A program made the position numbers and the translations under genes. Of a DNA stretch of 64,000 bases, positions 1 through 11,386 are shown piece after piece. Position 1 is the first letter of the stretch; each line of letters opens with the position of its first letter. The stretch lies in assembly GCA_003049485.1 (NCBI GenBank), contig PYST01000089.1, positions 1 to 64,000 of the forward strand. The letters run 5' to 3'. This DNA comes from Ophioceras dolichostomum. Its lineage: Eukaryota > Ascomycota > Sordariomycetes > Magnaporthales > Ophioceraceae. Below the pieces are notes generated by a model. It saw only the letters and a program-made list of their open reading frames with translations. It did not search any database and had not been told where the DNA came from.

Positions 1-537
1 GACAAGTCCCTCTTTAGTAGTCTCGTTCCAAAACTAGAGCTGGCTTCCTCCCGTTCCTCACGTTATCAGGCTATCGATCTTGACACCTTCGCAATTATGA
101 GTAAGGTCTTGACTTCCTCCTGGGTAGCACGCCGCTGCCCGCTGACGAACCTGTGTTCTTTAGGAGTGATGAAAGCCCTGACAGCTTTTCCGAATGTAGA
201 GATGGGATGATGTGGACCGACCGTTGGTGAGGATGGAAGAGCGGACCAAGGTTGGGCCTAGGTAGATCGGGAGACATTTGAGAGACGCGATCCGGGATAC
301 GGCATGCTAAACATGGGATGCGGCGAACGGAACAGTTGTAAGTTTGGATGCCGAAGCCGGGAACCGGGGTGGGTACTACCCCGGTGCATCAGTAGGGCGA
401 GGTGTGGGGTGGAGGAGCTTTGAGCCCCGCTTTTCAACCCGCTCCAGCCAGCTGAGTGCAGGAGAAGGGCGTCAAAAAAAAATTGGCCATCACCAGCCAA
501 CAAAGACCAGCAGCCAAAAACGTTAGGGCCATTCGCC
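1..537. other. Upstream spacer of TRM6
   Basis: No convincing gene is seen. Open frames on both strands are short and low in complexity, and none resembles a known family. The region precedes the ATG at 538 and presumably holds the TRM6 promoter and 5' UTR. No TATA box or clear regulatory site is visible. Confidence 0.4.
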
Positions 538-2713
538 ATGTACCGGCTCATCAGGCCCAATGCCTGGGTGGCGTTGAGACTCCCTTCAGATAGTCTGAAG
601 GTCATGCAAGTTGTACCAAACACGTATGTTCCCCCCTCTCATGGCGACTCGAACAGCCTAACCCCGGACCGTCGAGCTAACGCAGAGCTTTGGGGACAGC
701 ACGATCTCGCTCGGGAAATACGGATCATTCCCCAGCAATTTGATAATTGAGCGCCCATATCATGTCACATTCGAGCTAGAAGATAAACGACCGAACGAGT
801 CCTTCCACCGACTACGAGTTGTACCCCACACCGAGCTCTACGCGGACATCTTCGCCGAAGAAGCTGCTGCTACCGCTGCGGCCGATGGCACGGACGATGG
901 AGTGCCGCTTCTTGCGGACGATGGGATGGAGTATAGCGTGGTAGACGGCAAGGGCGAGGTGCTTGCGCGCTCCAGCCACGAAATCATGGACGACGACGCG
1001 AGGCAAACGCTGAGCTTCGAGGAGATTGAGGATTTGAAGCGCGAAGGCTCCGCGGCGGGTAAAGAGCTCATCACGAAGCTGATGCTGCGCCACACGGCGT
1101 TGGACCTCAAGACTTCTTTCTCCCTTTCCAAATACAAGCTTTTGAAGACGCGCAAGTACATCCGCCGGTTCACCGTCCTTCCCTACGATCCGACCTTGAT
1201 GGGCACCTACCTACTCGAGGACAAAGACGCCGGCTCGAAAACGATGGAGATGCGCGAAGAGATGGTTGCTCTAGTTGGCTGCTGGGCGAACGTGCACTAT
1301 GGCGGCGACGAAGACATCGAGCCCCCTCCTGTCGATCCACACTACGACGCCGTAATACAGACTAAATGGCGGAATGGCGAGAAAGACACATTACTAGAGT
1401 CTGGACGGTGGCTAGTTGTGGACGACACAGGGGGTCTTCTAGTTGCAGCTCTGGCCGAGAAAATGGGGATATTACACCCATCAGAAAAGGAGGATGCTGT
1501 GAAGCCTTCCCCCAGCCAACAGCCTGAGTCTAATGGGCGTCCGAAATCGGACACCAACAACGATGAGGCTTCCAAGGATATGCAAGTGGACGGTAGTACC
1601 CAAAGTTACATCAAAGGGGAAGAGCAAGAAGACGGGACATTAGCTGGGATAAAGATGGAGGTTGATGAGCAGCCCGACATCCCAGGCATCCCAGTAAGCA
1701 GCTCGGACGTTCAACGCGATGCACAAACCGGCGATAAATCAGCCGTCACCCTGGCCGGAACGGAAGAAAAGGAGAAGCCCGACGGCGCAATCAAGCTCCC
1801 CGCGAAGCCCCTACGACCACGCCGCGACAAGCGTGGGCACGACTTCCATGTCCCCTTTTCGCGTAGCAACACGATCACCATGATACACACCAACTCCCAG
1901 CCCAACCTGACGTATCTCAGACAGTACGGCTACGACAGCACGAACCCGAACCACCCGCCTCATCCCCTCTTCCCGCACCTCCTCACGCTCACCTGGCTGC
2001 AGCTCCTTGCCCCAGAAAGCGACACAGTCTACTCGGCGCCTCCGCCGTGCGCCACCCCTGAGGAGGTCATGAGCTGGAAGGCCAACCGTCGCGGCAACTA
2101 CCACCGCAAACGGCGCCGCTGGGTGCGCACGCACCACATCGTCGACAGCACGCGAGGCGGCAACTTCTCTGGTCTTGTGGTCTCGACGACTATGGACCCC
2201 GTCTCGGTCCTGCGCCACACGCTGCCGCTGCTCGCGGGAGGCGCCCCCGTCGCCGTCTACTCGCCAACGCTCGAGCCATTAACACGACTCGCTGACTGCT
2301 TCAGCGTCGCGCGTCGCGGCGCATGGATGGCAGCGGCACCGGACCCTGACCAGGGTGACGACGGCAACGACGACGGACCAGAACCGATGGACGCGACTGA
2401 CAGCGCCACCGACCCAGCAGGTCGGACATCATCAACACCCAGCGGCGATGCCACTCCGTCGTCCGCACGGCCCAGGATGGTGCGCCGCGAGGGCACCGAC
2501 GAGTTCCCCGTCAACCCGTCCCTCCTGCTGGGGGTGAGCATCCAGACCAGCCGGGTGCGCAAGTGGCAGGTCCTGCCGAACCGGACGCACCCCGTCATGA
2601 CGTCTCGAGGCGGCTCTGAGGGGTACGTCCTTACCGGCTGGCGGGCAGTCCCTCTCGAGGGCCACGTCGAGGCGCGCGGGAAGTTTATGAAGAGGCAAAA
2701 ACGAGGAGACTAG
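538..2713 (+). CDS. TRM6: tRNA (adenine-58-N1)-methyltransferase non-catalytic subunit TRM6 (Gcd10)
   Basis: Two exons, 538..623 and 700..2713, give 699 aa. The 76-nt intron (624..699) starts GTATGT and ends ACAG. Splicing joins the N-terminal VALRLPSDSLKVMQVVPNT to TISLGKYGSFPSNLIIERPY, the conserved start of this family, so the ATG at 538 is chosen rather than a later in-frame start. The TRM6 core continues through KLMLRHTALDLKTSFSLSKY and KYIRRFTVLPYDP, and ends with the diagnostic WQVLPNRTHPVMTSRGG and VEARGKFMKRQKRGD. In the known complex TRM6 pairs with catalytic TRM61 to make m1A58 in the T-loop of tRNAs, including initiator tRNA-Met, in the nucleus. A hydrophilic linker (about residues 280-400) and an acidic Asp/Thr/Ser-rich stretch near residue 580 are probably disordered. 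Family assignment is firm; partner and activity are inferred. Confidence 0.95.
624..699 (+). other. TRM6 intron 1
   Basis: GT..AG intron with donor GTATGT and an AGCTAAC branch-like sequence near 675-681. Removing it restores the family-conserved frame (VPNT joined to TISLGKYG). Confidence 0.85.
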
Positions 2714-3245
2714 GCGCATTTGCGGCTCTTCTAGGCTTTTATGTTTTCTTGTTATCGTGGTGTTGGAGGATTAAGAGGGGCATGGGTGGTCCGGTTATCG
2801 GGGAGTTTCAGGCTAGCTCGCGAGGTACCTAGCATCCATCACAACTCATGATACCCCGACGGTACGCCTTCGGCCTTTTAACACGAGGCGCCGAAACGCA
2901 TGGAATAAAAAGTCCCTTGTAAAGAAAAACAGTAGCATGACCTCGAATCTGTAAGATTGTGGACCGGACTGCGCCGACATACACGCTAAGTACCCAGTTC
3001 ATAGCCGAAACACAGACTTCATCAAAGGTGGGGACCATCTCCAGAGACCGTCATCATCCTTCACTCCAGAACTACACGAGCTATGGAGGATGACCTGCAG
3101 TGCCAAAGTCTAAAGGTCGTCCCAGCCTCTTGACTTTTCGCCATCTCCGTCCTTTTCTCTCCTTCGGCGACCGAGTGACAACGACAGTCGCCAGAGTGGC
3201 GAGTCGCTGGGGAACGGCTGCCAAAACAGGCGATGTGGAGGACGC
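2714..3245. other. Convergent spacer between TRM6 and the ARPC3-like gene
   Basis: This is the 3' side of two convergent genes. No ORF with family resemblance is seen. It probably contains both 3' UTRs and polyadenylation signals. Confidence 0.4.
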
Positions 3246-4154
3246 TCAGGGGTCTCGCAACTCCCGGTCGAGGAACTTCCGGGCGGAGTAGCCCATCCAC
3301 CACTTGGTCGGCGCGGTCTCGTTACCATCCGGGTAGAGTCTGTCCAGCAGCCTGTACGCCAGCTCGTTCCGCACCTTGAGCAGGTAGTCGTGGACCTTGG
3401 CTTGCTCCTCTGGGGGATAGGGACCCTCCCACTATAGCAAAGGACGAGTATCATCAGCTAATTGTCTTGGATCTTCTAGCTTTCGACCTTCTCTCTGAGA
3501 TCCTTGCCCCCTGGTTACGCACACACCCAGTAGGCCGGCAGGAGGGGACGTAGACTTACGACAGGGAGCGGCCAGTACGAGCCGCCAGCACTGTCGGCAG
3601 GCGGCGGCGTGAAGAAGTTTCGTTCACTTGTCACCCTCGCGAGGCAGCTCTTGCACTTCTCCTTGCTCAAGTTTCCGTTGTCGTCGATGGCGCGCTTGAC
3701 CGTGTTCAAGCAGAGGCTGACGAAGAGAGTGCCATAGGCGAGCAGGTAGTCGGCGGCGCGCTTGAACTCGAAGGTGCGGGAGAACACGTTCGCCCGGAAG
3801 GACATCAGGATCTCGTCCACGGGGTCGTACCCATCCTCGGGGGCCTCGATGTCGCCGGCGTACAGCCCGGAAACCTTCACGGTCGACCGCAATGGGAGGA
3901 GGCGGAACTTGTAGAGCACCCTCACCACTTCGACGTTGGGGTTGCCCTCCGCCATCGCTCGTCGCCTGGCTTCCTCATTTTCTTCGTTGATTATGGATGG
4001 GTATTCGTTGAACTCGGAGTAGAAGATCTGATGAATGGAGGTTTGCGCTATTGTCAGCTTCCATTCAACTCTCCCGGCCCATTGTTCAGATGGTTGTAAC
4101 GTTGAAGAAGGAAGTGGAATGCCGCGATTGGCAGTGACGTGAACTTACGGGCAT
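3246..4154 (-). CDS. Divergent Arp2/3 complex subunit 3 (ARPC3/p21-Arc)-like protein
   Basis: The three-exon reverse-strand model is exon 1 4149..4154 (only Met-Pro), exon 2 3560..4027 and exon 3 3246..3431, giving 219 aa. Both introns (4028..4148 and 3432..3559) have GTAAGT donors and phase-0 junctions. Family hallmarks are the MP start, RLLPLRS, YDPVDEILMSFRANVFSRTF followed by FKRAADYLLAYGTLFVS, and the C-terminal TKWWMGYSARKFLDREL, which matches the KWW...RKFM tail of ARPC3. ARPC3 is a scaffold subunit of the actin-nucleating Arp2/3 complex. This copy differs clearly from ordinary fungal ARPC3: it has an acidic/basic insert near residue 20 and a variable centre. It may be a second, fast-evolving paralog rather than the housekeeping copy. 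Family membership is fairly sure; function in the canonical complex is not. Confidence 0.82.
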
Positions 4155-5649
4155 CTTGAGCTTTCGTCCGCCGAGCAAATGACCCGACTTCTAACAGGGA
4201 ATGACAGCAACCGACAATGACGAGCAGTAGTGAATTGCGACCGCGATGGCATCGAGGAGTGCTTCACTCGGTGGGGTTCAGACGACAGCCCAGGTCCGTC
4301 CCCCGCCATGCTCAGCTCACGTGCGGGGCATCAAGCATGATCTTGAATTGCGGCCTTAATCACGAGGCATCAAGTCCTTGACATCTGCCTCAAGTCGATG
4401 ACTCACACGCACGTGACTTTGTGCCTCAGGAGTCGGCAACCAGAGAAAAATTGCGGTGGCTGGCGTGGCTTGGCCACACCCACCCGGATAATAGCGGTAC
4501 AATCCAACGCAGCCGAGAGAGAGCGTAAAAAGTGGGCGGGTGCCTGGGATCAGCTGACTTGGAGGAAGTTTCGCGTCCAGCAGAGCGACCCCTCTGCGCT
4601 CCCAGTGCGCTCACGGGCGGGACTTGTTGGTCCTTGGCGTGTACATGTGGCAACCCACCACGCTCGAGCAAGGAATATGTGGTCAAATTCTGTGATGACA
4701 ACACGCGCTGCGCCCTTGCCGCCATTCTTGATTCGATCTTCCCGCATCTGGGTCATCCGTTGTGCTATTTCATCGCCCGCCCTTTGTGTGCCCCCCCGGT
4801 CTCCCGCTGCTCCTGCTTAAAAGGTCGGCGCCCACCCCTGGACCCCTCCTCCCTTCGACGAGACAAGCAAGCAAGGCGATCAGTCCGCTTTGGTTGAGGA
4901 AAAGGTCGCTCAAATCTGTTTTCCCCTTTGTGCGGCTTCTGAAAGCACTAGACGTTTCATCCTCATTGCGATCAATCGAACGAGAATTTCTTTCGTTTAA
5001 TTTTATTTTAATTTTTTTTCCCTTACCTCTCTCCATTTCCTTGTAGAGGTCATCTTTTCCCTCGAGATTTCCACAATCCGTCCCCAGTAAGTCTACAAAC
5101 CCTGTCGTGTTTTAGTTGATCTCTCATTGCTGTCTTCTGTTGTGTTTGCTGTGCAGAGCGGCATTCGCGGGTGGCTGCCCGCCTTACCCGAACCTTGCCC
5201 TCTTCCTTGTACCCAGCGCCCACAAACCCTGTCGGAGCTACTGCTGCCTCTGTCGCAATCGCGCATCCCCCCCCATCGGTACCATAACTCTTGCTGACTG
5301 CCGCACAGTCCTCCATCGCGTCAACATCGCCGTCGGCGCATCATCAAAACCCGATCTAGATCTTGTTTACCTGTGCCAAGACATAGATCCCTATTCACGA
5401 ATGCTTTCAATAGAGTAAGTCAATTGATGCGATTCTTCCTTTTCATTTTGCGACAGCTCAATGGCCTCTTGGCGATTTCCTCGCTCCCCCATGAATATCG
5501 CGTCTCCTGCTTTCAGACCCCTCCCTCTTGCAGTGTCAACAACGCGCGCAACTTAACTGTCAAATGCGCTGGCCTGCTGACTACAGCATTCATTCAGGTC
5601 CATACTCCCCCGCAGTCACCTCTTTGAGCAGGTGCGCGCTATCCTTGAG
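4155..5649. promoter_or_regulatory. Divergent promoter region and probable spliced 5' leader of the 5650 gene
   Basis: The spacer between divergent genes contains pyrimidine-rich tracts (about 4985-5045), typical of fungal promoters and transcript starts. Two GTAAGT donors are followed by plausible acceptors, giving possible 5'-UTR introns at 5087..5156 and 5415..5516. Short ORFs here have no family resemblance and would be upstream ORFs at most. Transcript start and leader splicing are inferred only. Confidence 0.35.
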
Positions 5650-7203
5650 ATGGCTTCATCAAGTCCTCCTAGTCCGTCAGTCGCGGACAAGGCCAAGACC
5701 GAGGCAAGCAGTCCACGGACCGCTGTCGCCGCGAATGCGCCCAAGTCGCGAAGACCTCGAAGACTTCCCCCAAATTACCCAGAGCCGGGATCCCTCTACG
5801 ACATCATGCACGACTACTCCCGCCGAACACTCTTCGTCCCGCCAATATGTTGGACCGATCTGCACATAGAGACACTCAATGTGCAGTTCAAGGAGGAGTC
5901 GCGCGTGGTGTCGCCGAGCCTAGCACCCCGTCAATACCCTAACATGCCCCCTTCCCCATCACCAGGACCGTCCGAGGCTGCCAAGAAGTTGTGTTGCCAC
6001 TTAAGCACATTTGTCGAGGGGCCAGCAGCGACCGCACATACGATCCTGAGCGAGAAGGAGGTCCGAGATGCCCAGGTTCAAGCCTTGAAGCGCCTGATGG
6101 CGGGCTTCTTCCCTGACATGCCATGCAAAGCCAAAACCAGTGTCGAGCTCAACCTACATTGCGGGAAAAGGACATCCGCGCGCGCTGTAAAACTGCCGCT
6201 TGTGTGGAAGCGGACCGATTCGCGCAGCAACTCCTTCGACTCGGCTGCGACGCGGCCGATGTCGTCATCGTCTCAAGACTCCAGCTCGAGCGAGGCCACA
6301 GGCGACGGCGGTGCAACCCCTGCCTCTAGCGACAAGCGCAACAACAGCGACAATAACGCCGCTGCGTCCCCATCCGGTTCGAGCCACCGTAACGCGCCGC
6401 TGCTCGCATACATGGACCGCGAGCATCTCTCCGTCGTGCGCAAGACCCTCTTCCGTATCTCACCCGGTCCCTGGGGTGGTGACGTCAACAACACCCCTGT
6501 CACGAACCTCCAGCGGTTACGAGCCAAGGCACTCGTCCCGGAGAACCCTGATCGCGATGCGCACATCGTCGCCGCATTGATCGCCATGGCGCAGTGGCGC
6601 TTTTACCGCAAAAGAAAGCAACCCGTTCCCACCACCAAGAAGGAGGCCGATCACGAGGCACACGACGAGATGCACGACGTCCAGGTTCGCCTCATGACCT
6701 ACGACGCAGACGGCAAAGACCTGATCATATACAACGCATTCATCGGCGCCGATTTCCTGAGGGGGTTCGCAGAACCGCTGAGGAAGCTGCACCGCGGGCC
6801 TGAGGGCTCGTCGTCAATGCGCGTCTCCTACACCAAGGTGGCCGTCTGGCCCTTCTACGGCCTCAAGGAGCGCCTGGGCAAGGCTCTCACATCGGACATC
6901 ACAGGCAAGGAGTTCCTCCTCCCGGGTGGCTACGACACGTTCCACACGCCAGAGGAGCTGCCATTCTACCAGGCCGAGCTGGAGAGCATACGGCTGGACG
7001 AGGAGCGCCGGTACCGCGAGTGCCAGGCCGCTCTGAGGAACGAGCAGCAGTTCAGGCGGTTTCAGCTCTTCAAGAGCAGCTTCGACGAGGAGACCAAGAA
7101 GCGGGAGAAGCGGGGACGTGTGGGCGGCGAGGGGGGTGGTTCGCCCTCGCCGTCGAAAAGAAGACGGGGAGGCGCGGCTGTGCCTGAGGTTGAGGTATGC
7201 TGA
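5650..7203 (+). CDS. Conserved-type fungal protein of unknown function (517 aa)
   Basis: One open frame starting at MASSSPPSPS; the reading frame extends 18 nt further upstream only through a GTG, so the ATG at 5650 is chosen. I do not recognise the family. The N-terminus is Ser/Pro/Ala-rich with a basic patch SRRPRRLPP. A compact region follows (PGSLYDIMHDYSRRTLFVPP, then ICWTDLHIETLN). A Ser/Gly/Asn-rich disordered stretch lies at about residues 200-260. A second ordered region, about 265-460, contains QRLRAKALVPENPDRDAHIV, VQVRLMTYDADGKDLIIYNA and ELPFYQAELESIRLDEERRY, the last probably helical or coiled coil. The C-terminus ends in a lysine/arginine patch (PSKRRR) that could be a nuclear signal. 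The ordered blocks and lack of lesions suggest a functional gene; no activity can be assigned. Confidence 0.75.
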   Translation: MASSSPPSPSVADKAKTEASSPRTAVAANAPKSRRPRRLPPNYPEPGSLYDIMHDYSRRTLFVPPICWTDLHIETLNVQFKEESRVVSPSLAPRQYPNMPPSPSPGPSEAAKKLCCHLSTFVEGPAATAHTILSEKEVRDAQVQALKRLMAGFFPDMPCKAKTSVELNLHCGKRTSARAVKLPLVWKRTDSRSNSFDSAATRPMSSSSQDSSSSEATGDGGATPASSDKRNNSDNNAAASPSGSSHRNAPLLAYMDREHLSVVRKTLFRISPGPWGGDVNNTPVTNLQRLRAKALVPENPDRDAHIVAALIAMAQWRFYRKRKQPVPTTKKEADHEAHDEMHDVQVRLMTYDADGKDLIIYNAFIGADFLRGFAEPLRKLHRGPEGSSSMRVSYTKVAVWPFYGLKERLGKALTSDITGKEFLLPGGYDTFHTPEELPFYQAELESIRLDEERRYRECQAALRNEQQFRRFQLFKSSFDEETKKREKRGRVGGEGGGSPSPSKRRRGGAAVPEVEVC

Positions 7204-9093
7204 TGATGATGCTGTTGGCGATGCATTTCCGTCCGGGTTTTGGATATGTCTTCGTCCTCTCTTCTTTTTCCTAGTCTTGTCTTTCTACCTTTTTCTTTTT
7301 TCTTCCTTTTTTTTCTCCCTTGTCGGGCGGTTGGTGCTAGCCCCGACCCAGCTGTTTTGGATACCCCAGCCTTGGGTATGTGGACGATGGTCGCTAAGTG
7401 TTGAACAAACAGCAAGCGTTGCAGCAGGCAGGGCCGTTGGATTTCATTGCCATCCCAGCTATCATGTCACCGGTAGTTGATGTGTTCGGTCCTTGAATCG
7501 GCGGAGACTCCTTTTTCCTTTCATCGCCGTCGCTGTCGGCCTCTCCAGACCAGACCGCCTGAGGCGCCTTTCTTCTTCTGCTTTTGTATTCATTCCCTTT
7601 ATTTTTTTTTCGGTTGCGTTCCAATTTCACGCCGGATACACGTCGAATTACGAATTCAGCGCGGCGCTTCAGCGCCAAAAAGAGACAAGTTCATAAGGGG
7701 TTTTCAACAAAGGCGATGAGGCTTCACTGATGACGAGGCTAGTCGACTGAGAGACTACCGGATTCCGCTTCAACTTATTTACAGGCAAGGACTGGGCTGC
7801 GCAATATTGCGCATGGGTGGGTTGGTGGGAACTGGCGTAGGATAAGGCGCCTTTCGGTGGGCATTGGCAGGGGAGCTTGTTCAACGGTTTTTTTTTCCCC
7901 TCTTTCCTATAATGGGGAGGTCTTCGGCTTCTAGGGCTGTCAACAGCTTCTGATGGGTACAGAAGAGCGGGTGATGGTCTGCACCGCCGCTGTCGCCTGG
8001 CGACAAGGATTGGAGACTCTTTCTGCCTTCAAAGTATGCCGTAGGCATCTCCCCAGCTGGACAGCTGGGTGGACTGGTAGATGCTCCTCGGAATGGCATA
8101 TCGTTCTATAGGGCGATCGCAGAGCCGCCACTGCCTGCAAGGTTAGTAGGTAGCAATAAACAAGAAATGACTTTCTCGACGAATGAGAATTCCCAAGGCG
8201 CAATTCTGGGGTTTGTCTGCCTGTTGCGATTTTCGGACCCCAGCCTCGTTGAGTCACAGTGACGGGGTGATGGGTGGCATTGATGGTGCAACCCCGTTTG
8301 AAACGATTTCTGACTGCCTGCTTGCCATGCGACCACACCGAGCTGACCGGACCCCAATAAGCAAGGAGCAAACTTAGCCCGGCGCCAACCGATCGCGATC
8401 ATTCGGCTCGATGGGCTTCCTCGGTCGGGAGGGATCCTGACAGGCAAGGTCCTGGTTGCTGGCTAGCGTGGAAGCACTAAACGCGTTAGCTCCCGACCCC
8501 TGATGCATGTGATCGGCAGCATCCGAGGATGGACAGCGGGATGCAGGAGCAGCTGGCAGGAATTTTGATGCCCCTACATGCCAGCCAGCTATCACTTCGA
8601 AGTGTGGTAAAATGGAGGGACTTTGTACACCGTGGTCGTGTCCGTCAAAAATGACCCGTGCCGCCAACACGCAGAGATCCTCTGTTTGGGGACACGAGAA
8701 ATGACACCACGACGAGCAAATATCACTTGAAGGAACCGAAGCGGAATTGTGCCGCAACAGTTGCCCACGGCAAAACACAAATTTGGTGACTAGAGGGTAC
8801 TTCTTCTGCAAAGTGAGGACAGCATGTCAAACACATCGTGGTGCAACATCCACTGCCAAATGAAGAAAGATAGATGGACAACAATGCAGACACGGCTCGT
8901 CATTACGGCACTTCTGAGCTGGCCAAAGTAAATCATCGAAGATCATGCCTGTAACTTTTCGTCCGAATAGACAAGTTAAAGCACGCTGCCAAACAATGCT
9001 ATCGTCACATATCCAACCCGGGCTATCCATCACTCGCTCCTGGTATTGAGGGTTCTGCCCATACCCTTGGCCACCACCACCCCCACCGTACTC
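7204..9093. other. Long convergent spacer
   Basis: Nearly 1.9 kb between the 3' ends of two convergent genes. There are T/C-rich tracts near 7250-7320 and 7590-7615. No ORF with recognisable family, tRNA or repeat was seen. The first 80 bases on the 9093 side are an in-frame continuation of the upstream reverse-strand protein beyond its stop (see findings). Confidence 0.4.
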
Positions 9094-10776
9094 CTAGTGC
9101 TGTCCGTAGCCTTGCCCACCGCCTTGCCCGTAGCCCTGATGCTGATCCCCAGACTGATACTGTCCAGGGTTGTACTGCTGATAAGGAGGCTGGTACTGCC
9201 CACCTGCACCAGGCGCGTTATATGACTGCTGCTGCTGACTATGGTACTGCTGCTCCGGGCGATACACCTGCGTCGGTGGAGGCGGATACTGTGACGGAGC
9301 GGTCCCCGAATACCCCTGTGACGCATGTCCCGAAGAAGAAGGAGGAGGAGGCGGCACACCCGACTGATGCCCCCCACCGAGCTGGATGATGCCCGCAGCC
9401 GGCGCGCCGACGCTGACGCCCTCGTTGCCGATGTCGTCCGGGACGGTGATCTTGACCTTTGGCAGGTACTTCTGCACCTTGGCCTCCACGATGCCCTGCA
9501 CGAACACCCAGCTCTCGCGCTCGAACTTGCGGTGGCCGCCGTTGACGACGCCGAGGATGCTCTCACGCAGCGTCTCCTGCACCTTGCGCACCAGGCCGCG
9601 GATCTTGGAGAGGAGCTTCGCCTTCAGCTCGTCGCCGAGATCCCCCCTGCTGCGGTCTCGGGACTCGGAAGAGGTGATGCCGGCGTCGCGGTCGAGTTGC
9701 TGGTCGAAGGGGTTGCCGCCCAGTATCTTCTCGAGGGGGCGCTGGAACTCGTCCGGTAGGAGCTCGAAGAGCTGCTTCTCGATCGCGCCGAGGATCTTGC
9801 GGAACTCGAGGCGCACTTCGCGGTGGACCTTCGCTAGGCCGACGCTGAGCTTGTCGCTGATGACCTTCGAGAAGCCGCCTCCGCCGCTGCTACCACCGTC
9901 GTCCTCGCCGCCGCCCGCCCGGTCATCGATGCCCCTCGACGAAGCGCCGCCCCCTCCGTCGCTAGAATGCTTCTTCCCGAACAGCCCGCCTAGTCCCTTG
10001 ACGAGGTCCTTCACCTGCTCCTCGACCTCGCCCTTGACGCCGTCGCCCAGATCGCGCGCGCTCGTGTTGCCGCGCAGCCAGCGCTTGATGTGGTCGAGTG
10101 CAATGCGCGTGAACTGCTCTGCGATGGAGGTGTGCTGCTCGCGCAGCTTAGCGCCGACTTTTTCCTTGATATCTGGCGCAATAGCACGGGCCTTCTCTTC
10201 CGGATTGCGCGCCGCGTCCTTGACTGCGTTGCTGACCTCGCCCAGCAGGCCGCTCAGCTCAAGCCCACCCGGCCCGTCGAGCCTGTCGAGCTTCTGTAGG
10301 TGGTCCTGGACCTTGTCGAACGCGGCAGACAACAGGCCTCTCGCTCCCCCACGGTCGTCACCCCCTCTGGACCGATCTCCACCGTCGCCACCACCCCTCG
10401 AGCCTCCTCCGCCGCCCTCGGTAAGGTCGAAGATATCCCTCAAATCATCGCCTGCCTCGTCTGTAATCCTGCTAAAGCTTTTCGTCAAGCTCGCGATCTC
10501 GTTCGCAAAGGGCAGAGACTGGCCTCCGTAGGCGTCGGGTGGCGCCTCGCCCAGGCTCCGGGCGCCGGCGGGGTCTTTCTCGTTGTTAAACAGCGAGCGG
10601 AATGCGGACACGACCTGGTCCTCCAGGCTGTCGATCGTCTTCTGCTGGAAGCTCTCGAGCTCGGCGGCGACGCGCGGCTGGATCTGGGGGGCGAGCGAGT
10701 CGACGTATTCGTCTACTTTGCGCATCAGCACGTCCGGGACGCCGTGGCGGCTTGAAGGTTGCTCTGAGGAGGACAT
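9094..10776 (-). CDS. Fungal protein of unknown function with amphipathic helical core and Gly/Gln/Tyr-rich tail
   Basis: A single exon of 560 aa. The ATG at 10776 (MSSSEQPSSRHGVPDVLMRK) is used; the longer frame begins with a TTG and is not credible. The N-terminal block VDEYVDSLAPQIQPRVAAEL then FQQKTIDSLEDQVVSAFRSL looks strongly conserved in character, but I cannot give it a function. The protein alternates helical stretches with Gly/Asp/Ser-rich linkers. The second half contains EVRLEFRKILGAIEKQLFEL and ESWVFVQGIVEAKVQKYLPK. The last 110 residues are Pro/Gln/Tyr/Gly-rich with repeated GQGYGQ units, a low-complexity, possibly condensate-forming tail. No signal peptide or clear membrane segment is seen. 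The stop at 9094-9096 falls inside the repeat tail and may be a recent truncation. Confidence 0.8.
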   Translation of the reverse strand: MSSSEQPSSRHGVPDVLMRKVDEYVDSLAPQIQPRVAAELESFQQKTIDSLEDQVVSAFRSLFNNEKDPAGARSLGEAPPDAYGGQSLPFANEIASLTKSFSRITDEAGDDLRDIFDLTEGGGGGSRGGGDGGDRSRGGDDRGGARGLLSAAFDKVQDHLQKLDRLDGPGGLELSGLLGEVSNAVKDAARNPEEKARAIAPDIKEKVGAKLREQHTSIAEQFTRIALDHIKRWLRGNTSARDLGDGVKGEVEEQVKDLVKGLGGLFGKKHSSDGGGGASSRGIDDRAGGGEDDGGSSGGGGFSKVISDKLSVGLAKVHREVRLEFRKILGAIEKQLFELLPDEFQRPLEKILGGNPFDQQLDRDAGITSSESRDRSRGDLGDELKAKLLSKIRGLVRKVQETLRESILGVVNGGHRKFERESWVFVQGIVEAKVQKYLPKVKITVPDDIGNEGVSVGAPAAGIIQLGGGHQSGVPPPPPSSSGHASQGYSGTAPSQYPPPPTQVYRPEQQYHSQQQQSYNAPGAGGQYQPPYQQYNPGQYQSGDQHQGYGQGGGQGYGQH

Positions 10777-11386
10777 CTTTCGAGTGGTGTTTCGTGGCAA
10801 TGATGTGGGGGTGGGTGGTTTCTAGCCCGTGGCGTCAATAGGTCGTTGTAGGGATCTCGGGGTTGTTGGAGACAAGGAAGTATTCAGGGTTGGAGGAAGC
10901 TAGGTAGACCAGTGACTTGGAGAAGAGCTGGCAGTGATGCGGGGTTCCAGGCTCAGCTGGCGGGGTAGTGCTTGCTTGTGGGACGTTGGTGAGCTGAAGG
11001 GATTGTGGGGCGTTGGCTTGGATGCCGGACTCCTTCCTTCGGAGAAGAATTTCAAGCTATCAAAAACGGGTTCGAGATATTCTTGCTGGAATTCCTAACA
11101 GTTGTTTTGGCTGTGAATCTTGGATTTTAACAGTCCTTTAACGAGCATTTACCTTGATTTTCCAGATCTTCAAGAATGAGGGAAGGGAGGCTGATGATCA
11201 TCTCCCTCCTCCCCAAACCCGTGTCCACCGCCAAGGAACCATTAAATTCGGGCAGGTTGTCCAGGAATATGGTTACACGAGAGCATAACCAAACATGAAC
11301 ATCAGTGCGCATATTCGTCAAGGGCGGAATATTTCCGTTATTAGGGTTTCGACGGATGCTTATTTTTCACAAGAACTCTAAAACCT
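10777..11386. promoter_or_regulatory. Upstream region of the 10776 reverse-strand gene
   Basis: No coding potential is recognised. It presumably carries the promoter and 5' UTR of the reverse-strand gene starting at 10776. No specific motif is claimed. Confidence 0.35.

Noticed and set aside
9386..10531. Long forward ORF (381 aa) opposite the 9094-10776 gene
   Set aside because: Low-complexity Ser/Pro/Arg translation that is the mirror of a GC-rich reverse gene; no family features.
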